NCBI GenBank assembly: GCA_900542245.1
Contig: UQMQ01000087.1
Coordinates: forward strand, 1 to 9,726
DNA: 9,726 nucleotides
Direction of reading: 5' to 3'
From: an uncultured Eubacteriales bacterium
Lineage (GTDB): Bacteria; Bacillota; Clostridia; Peptostreptococcales; Anaerovoracaceae
This document shows, one piece after another, positions 6,362 to 9,726 of the stretch (positions are counted from its first letter, which is position 1; each line of letters begins with the position of its first letter). The notes under the pieces were generated by a model. It did not search any database, was not told the DNA's origin, and saw only the letters and a list, made by a program, of their open reading frames with translations. The position numbers and the translations under genes are program-made.

Positions 6362-7894
6362 TTAGTTTTCCTCCTTTCCGCCATACTGCGTCATCAAGAG
6401 ACCGATTTCTTCCTTGCTCGTCGTTCTCGCATCCACAATGCCGGAGACCCGACCACCGCAGAGGACAAGAATTTTATCGCAGAGCTCAAGCAGTACGTCC
6501 AGATCCTCGCCGACAAAGATAACGGCAACGCCCTTCTTTTTCTGCTCGGTCATTAAGTTATAGATCGTGTAAGAGGTATGAATGTCCAAGCCGCGCACCG
6601 CGTACGCGCTCATCAGTACCGACGGCGCGGAAGCGATTTCTCTGCCGACCAGTACCTTCTGTACATTACCGCCGGAGAGCTTGCGTACCGGATAATCGAT
6701 GTCCGGCGTCTTGACCTCCAGATTTTCGAGCACCTGCTCTGCCAGCTGTTCCGGCGCTTTACGATCGATGAAGATCCCCTTGCCCTTATTCCACGAACGC
6801 AGCAGCATATTGCCGGTCATCCCCATACCGCCGACCAGACCCATGCCGAGACGATCCTCCGGTACGAAAGCGAGTGCGACACCCGCGTCCTTGATCTCCA
6901 TCGGTGTTTTACCGACCAGCTCCTCCGGCGCTTTGCCCTCCGGCGAATAGATGATGGAACCGCCTGTCACATGTCTGAGTCCGGCGATCGTCTCCAAAAG
7001 CTCTTTTTGTCCGCTGCCTGCAATGCCCGCGATGCCGAGGATTTCGCCGCTGTAGGCGATAAAGCCGACGTTGTCCAGCTTGGTCACACCCTCGCTGTCC
7101 CTGCAGGTCAGCCCGGCGATCGTCAGCCGCGGCTGCGGATTGACCGGCTCCGGTCTGTCGATATTCAGAGAAACCTTGCGTCCGACCATCATTTCGGTCA
7201 GCTTGCTTTCATCGGTTTCCGCTGTCTTGACCGTCGCGATATGCTGTCCTTTGCGCAGGACCGCGACCACATCGGAAATTTCCATCACCTCATTCAGCTT
7301 ATGCGTGATGATGATGATCGACTTGCCGTCCTCTTTCATCGTGCGAAGTACCTGAAACAGCTTTTGCGTCTCCTGCGGCGTCAGCACTGCGGTCGGCTCG
7401 TCCAGAATCAAGATGTCCGCGCCGCGATACAAAACCTTGAGAATCTCGACAGTCTGCTTTTCGGAGACAGACATTTCATAAATCTTTTTATCAGGATCGA
7501 TTTCAAACCCATATCTTTGACTGATTGCTTTAACCTTTTCGGAAACCGCCCTGCGATCGAGCTTTCCCTCTTCCTTTAGACCCAGCACGATGTTCTCCGC
7601 TGCCGTAAAGACATCGATCAGCTTAAAATGCTGGTGGATCATGCCGATGCCATTTGCGAAAGCGTCCTTGGGTGAGGCGATCGATACGGGCTTTCCGTCG
7701 ATGAAAATCTGCCCTTCATCGGGAAAATAGATGCCGGCAAGCATATTCATCAGCGTCGTCTTGCCCGAGCCGTTTTCTCCGAGAAGCGACATGATGATGC
7801 CCTTGTCCAGATATAAATCTACCTTGTCGTTAGCAATATTGCTGCCGAAGCGTTTTGTGATTCCCTTAAACTCTACTGCGTGAATTGTTTCCAT
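6362..7894 (-). CDS. nupO: ABC transporter ATPase with two nucleotide-binding domains (NupO-like)
   Basis: A 510-residue cytoplasmic energy-supplying subunit of the nucleoside importer. Domain 1 has Walker A GENGSGKTT (39-47), Q-loop Q88, signature MSVSEKQ (141-147), Walker B ILILDEPT (161-168, D165 and E166) and H198. Domain 2 is degenerate: its Walker A region GIAGSGQK (290-297) has Gln where the Lys should be, the Walker B DEPT is AYAV (430-433), and the switch His is replaced in VGEDLD, while LSGGN (406-410) is kept. Such asymmetry is usual in this family, so only one site is expected to hydrolyse ATP. Start chosen as the ATG at 7894, with AAAGGTG about 6 bases upstream. A GTG at 7903 lies inside that site. 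It is preceded by the hairpins at 7942-8010, which separate it from the lipoprotein gene. Confidence 0.93.
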   Translation of the reverse strand: METIHAVEFKGITKRFGSNIANDKVDLYLDKGIIMSLLGENGSGKTTLMNMLAGIYFPDEGQIFIDGKPVSIASPKDAFANGIGMIHQHFKLIDVFTAAENIVLGLKEEGKLDRRAVSEKVKAISQRYGFEIDPDKKIYEMSVSEKQTVEILKVLYRGADILILDEPTAVLTPQETQKLFQVLRTMKEDGKSIIIITHKLNEVMEISDVVAVLRKGQHIATVKTAETDESKLTEMMVGRKVSLNIDRPEPVNPQPRLTIAGLTCRDSEGVTKLDNVGFIAYSGEILGIAGIAGSGQKELLETIAGLRHVTGGSIIYSPEGKAPEELVGKTPMEIKDAGVALAFVPEDRLGMGLVGGMGMTGNMLLRSWNKGKGIFIDRKAPEQLAEQVLENLEVKTPDIDYPVRKLSGGNVQKVLVGREIASAPSVLMSAYAVRGLDIHTSYTIYNLMTEQKKKGVAVIFVGEDLDVLLELCDKILVLCGGRVSGIVDARTTSKEEIGLLMTQYGGKEEN

Positions 7895-7941
7895 TCGTTT
7901 CACCTTTTGCTCTTGTTTGCTCTGTCTTTTGTCGTGTGCTT

Positions 7942-7965
7942 GAAAATTCGCCTCGCGATATTTTC
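7942..7965 (-). other. Second stem-loop in the gap between the lipoprotein and ATPase genes
   Basis: GAAAAT-TCGC (7942-7951) pairs with GCGA-ATTTTC around a 3-base loop, with one bulged base at 7959. It stands about 20 bases beyond the terminator-like hairpin and has no U-tract. It may protect the 5' end of the processed downstream mRNA or mark a cleavage site. This is inference. Confidence 0.45.
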
Positions 7966-7985
7966 TACATAATAATAAAACACCA

Positions 7986-8010
7986 AAAGAGGACTGAAAA
8001 AGTCCTCTTT
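7986..8010 (-). terminator. Terminator-like hairpin after the lipoprotein gene
   Basis: A perfect 10-bp stem, AAAGAGGACT with AGTCCTCTTT, has a 5-base loop. On the minus strand it is followed by TGGTGTTTTATTATT, a broken U-tract. It begins about 30 bases after the lipoprotein stop. Since no clear promoter is seen before the ATPase gene, it probably ends only part of the transcripts, giving more binding protein than transporter. Confidence 0.75.
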
Positions 8011-8040
8011 CGACATTTCTATTCGTACGTTCTCTGCCCT

Positions 8041-9258
8041 TTAGTACTCTTCATTGAGCAAGGTAATGCCGTCGATTCTCTGCGCGAAATACGGTGCGGA
8101 CTGGAAGTAGGATTCGTGGAATGCGCCATCGAATACCGCTTCCTCCTTGTCCGGCGTGAAGTCGCCGTCTGTATCCAGCGCGAACGCGGACTTCAGTTCC
8201 TTGCCGCCAACGGTGAACTTGGAAGTATCGAATACCTGGAGGGAACCATCCGCAAGAGCGGCCTCTACTTCCGCGAGCTTGTCAGCAGTGCCTGCTGCCG
8301 CAACGTTTTCGTTTAAGTCAGTCAGCTTGACATCTCCGTCAGCATAGCCGTGCTGCTTGTAGTCCTGTTCGACCTTACCGCCGTTAACGATCGTTTCAAT
8401 CACATAAACCATGTAGTTGGTCCAGTCGATTCTGGAAGATACGATGGAAGCGTCCTGCGCGACATCACTCATATCCAGATTATATCCCACGTGGTAAACA
8501 CCGTTTTTCTGCGCGGTGGTTGCCGGTGTCGTGGAGTCGGAGTGCTGAGAAATCAGAACCGCGCCCTTGTCGATCAGATCCTGCGCCGCGTTGGCTTCCA
8601 TAGTCGGGTCTCCCCAGGAACCGATGAATTCGACCATCATGGTCGCGGACGGGCAAACGCTCTGTGCACCGAGGAAAAATGCTGTGTAGCCGGAAATAAC
8701 CTCTGCGAAGGTGTAAGCGCCTACATAACCGATGACCGCTTCGTCAGCCTTGATCTCGCCGTTGTCGATCATTTCCTGCAGCTTCATACCAGCGGCAACG
8801 CCTGCCAGATATCTGCCTTCATAAACAGACGGGAATGTGTTGACAGTATTATCTAAATCGTCTTTCCAGGAGTTTTCGTTTGTCATGCCGACGAAAACAG
8901 TGTCCGGATATTCCGGCGCAACCGTCAGCATCGCCGGCTCCATACCGTAGGAGTTACAGAATACCGCGATGCAGCCTGCGTCACCGAGGTCGCGGCAGTC
9001 CGTTGCGACCGGGTCTCCTTCCGGGTGGTTATAGGTATAAGTCCATGCAATGTTGATGCCCTTTGCCGCCAGCTGTTCCTTTGCAGCATCAGCAGCCATG
9101 TAGAAGTTTCTGTCGTAAGCAGCGTTCTCATCGCCGATACAGATCATACCTACATTGTATACTTCACCTTCCGCATCGCCGCCGTTGTCGCCGCTGCCGC
9201 ATGCCGCCAGTGAAAAGACCATGACAAGCACTAATAAAACACTTAAAAGCTTTTTCAT
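8041..9258 (-). CDS. nupN: BMP-family nucleoside-binding lipoprotein of the ABC importer
   Basis: A 405-residue extracellular substrate-binding lipoprotein of the basic membrane protein (PnrA/BmpA/NupN) family. Relatives bind purine nucleosides. Seen: signal peptide with KK at 2-3, a hydrophobic core at about 4-17 and lipobox LAAC with the lipidated C20, then a Gly/Asp-rich linker. The mature domain has FPSVYEGRYLAGVAAGM at 142-158, GYVGAYTF at 177-184, SWGDPTMEANAAQDLI starting at 214, and SQHSDSTTP at 237-245, matching the conserved BMP ligand-site blocks. The start is supported by AGGAG about 5 bases upstream. It is the first gene of the operon, with its own promoter at 9317-9345 and a terminator-like hairpin after it. 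The C-terminal part after about 300 is longer than in minimal family members. The substrate is inferred as purine nucleoside from the family and the following genes. Confidence 0.93.
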   Translation of the reverse strand: MKKLLSVLLVLVMVFSLAACGSGDNGGDAEGEVYNVGMICIGDENAAYDRNFYMAADAAKEQLAAKGINIAWTYTYNHPEGDPVATDCRDLGDAGCIAVFCNSYGMEPAMLTVAPEYPDTVFVGMTNENSWKDDLDNTVNTFPSVYEGRYLAGVAAGMKLQEMIDNGEIKADEAVIGYVGAYTFAEVISGYTAFFLGAQSVCPSATMMVEFIGSWGDPTMEANAAQDLIDKGAVLISQHSDSTTPATTAQKNGVYHVGYNLDMSDVAQDASIVSSRIDWTNYMVYVIETIVNGGKVEQDYKQHGYADGDVKLTDLNENVAAAGTADKLAEVEAALADGSLQVFDTSKFTVGGKELKSAFALDTDGDFTPDKEEAVFDGAFHESYFQSAPYFAQRIDGITLLNEEY

Positions 9259-9283
9259 TTCCTCTCCTTTTTCTCCTTGTAAT

Positions 9284-9313
9284 CACTTCAAAGAATTTTG
9301 TCGTTTTGATGTG
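9284..9313 (-). promoter_or_regulatory. Imperfect palindrome downstream of the operon promoter, possible operator
   Basis: CACTTCAAA (9284-9292) and TTTGATGTG (9305-9313) are inverted repeats matching at 8 of 9 positions, with a 12-base spacer. They begin 3 bases after the -10 box and cover the expected transcription start. The position suits repressor binding. It could also be a hairpin at the mRNA 5' end. Confidence 0.4.
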
Positions 9314-9316
9314 AAT

Positions 9317-9345
9317 ATTATAATCCTCTTGTGAAGGCGAAACAA
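9317..9345 (-). promoter_or_regulatory. Promoter of the nucleoside-importer operon
   Basis: On the minus strand TTGTTT (9345-9340) and a perfect TATAAT (9322-9317) are separated by 17 bases. The predicted start near 9310 leaves a leader of about 50 bases, too short for a purine riboswitch. Confidence 0.75.
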
Positions 9346-9382
9346 GGAAAATCCGTATATTTTGCCATATTTTTTTGGAATG

Positions 9383-9420
9383 CAAAAACAATGTTCGAAT
9401 TATGACGAACATTGTTTTTG
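9383..9420 (-). terminator. Terminator of the GIY-YIG gene, bidirectional by design
   Basis: A perfect 15-bp inverted repeat (9383-9397 with 9406-9420) closes an 8-base loop. Its outer arms are A5 and T5 runs, so each strand carries its own U-tract. It lies 24 bases beyond the minus-strand stop at 9445 and insulates the importer operon. Confidence 0.85.
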
Positions 9421-9444
9421 TATTTACATTTTTTAATTCGATTT

Positions 9445-9726
9445 TTAGTTCGCATTCATACCGCGTGGCTCATAAGTCAGCAGTTTTTGCTTCCAAAGCG
9501 TTTCTGTATGAATGACCTCCTCCTTCGTCACAGCTTTCGGCAAGAGCTGCAAAATGGAAAATTGAAAATGTGTATATCGTTCCGGATAATCACAGAGCAG
9601 TTCTTTCATAAGTTTATTGCCGCCATGCAAGGAATCAACATAGTCCGTCCAACGCCCAAGCAGACCTCCTTTTCCATATGCAGAGCCGACATACTGTCGT
9701 CCATTTTCTCTGCCAACAATGAGATA
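9445..9726 (-). CDS. GIY-YIG nuclease domain protein, C-terminal part (cut by the window end)
   Basis: The frame is open from the right edge of the window to the stop at 9445, giving 93 visible residues. The N-terminal part is missing because the window ends. The visible residues run YLIVGRENGRQYVGSAYG, then KGGLLGRWTDYVDS, then HGGNKLMKELL. YVGSAY corresponds to the YIG half of the motif, and GRW supplies the catalytic-type Arg. After that come FQFSILQLLP and a helical tail with ETLWKQKLL, as in GIY-YIG family proteins. Relatives are DNA endonuclease-fold proteins of unclear role, sometimes in mobile or defence regions. No biological role can be assigned from this fragment. It is on the same strand as the purine operon but separated from it by a strong terminator. 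Confidence 0.82.
   Translation of the reverse strand, partial: YLIVGRENGRQYVGSAYGKGGLLGRWTDYVDSLHGGNKLMKELLCDYPERYTHFQFSILQLLPKAVTKEEVIHTETLWKQKLLTYEPRGMNAN

Noticed and set aside
6578..7579. A 333-codon plus-strand frame antisense to nupO
   Set aside because: The opposite strand has clear ABC motifs throughout. This product is Arg/His/Asp-rich and lacks any motif.
7895..7903. GTG start for the ATPase at 7903
   Set aside because: The GTG is part of the AAAGGTG ribosome binding site of the ATG at 7894.
9259..9316. Purine riboswitch in front of the importer operon
   Set aside because: The leader is only about 50 bases. I also saw no purine-riboswitch-like three-way junction in the leaders of the NCS2 or phosphoribosyltransferase genes, though a covariance search was not possible.

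Overview
The window looks like a chromosomal segment from a Bacillota (Firmicutes) bacterium, most likely a gut or oral Clostridia. The grounds are purine-rich Shine-Dalgarno sites (AGGAGG type) before nearly every start, TTG(A)-N17-TATAAT promoters, a Gram-positive style lipoprotein signal peptide, and protein sequences resembling clostridial homologues. No rRNA or tRNA is present to fix the taxon.

Layout, left to right. Positions 1-354 hold no recognisable gene. They contain a strong hairpin/T-tract terminator (72-127), small inverted repeats, and a promoter built around three near-identical 12-13 bp direct repeats. Positions 355-1710 (+) encode a single AAA+ ATPase with a C-terminal DUF4143 domain. 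It ends at a second terminator (1748-1796) that resembles the first along about 70 bp, so this visibly more A/T-rich gene is bracketed by two copies of the same palindromic element.

From 9258 down to 1854 all genes lie on the minus strand and form a purine uptake and salvage locus. In transcription order they are a BMP-family substrate-binding lipoprotein, an ABC ATPase with two nucleotide-binding domains, two ABC permeases (together a NupNOPQ-type nucleoside importer), an NCS2/AzgA-type nucleobase permease, and a 183-residue purine phosphoribosyltransferase. The operon promoter is at 9317-9345. A terminator-like hairpin and a second stem-loop lie between the lipoprotein gene and the ATPase gene, which should make the binding protein the most abundant product. 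atpase-permease1-permease2 are packed with a 0 nt gap and a 10 nt overlap. The phosphoribosyltransferase has its own consensus-like promoter (2687-2715) and a leader of about 280 nt made almost entirely of repeated modules. How they work together (inference): the ABC importer brings in nucleosides, the NCS2 protein brings in free bases, and the phosphoribosyltransferase converts bases to nucleotides with PRPP.

At the right edge, beyond a perfect 15-bp inverted-repeat terminator (9383-9420), lies the 3' part of a GIY-YIG nuclease-domain gene on the minus strand, cut by the window end.

The most unusual parts are the repeat-built leader of the phosphoribosyltransferase, the repeat-flanked AAA+ gene with its three phased promoter repeats, and the double hairpin after the lipoprotein gene. 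I see no CRISPR array, insertion sequence, phage module or recognisable purine riboswitch, and no clearly new multi-gene system.
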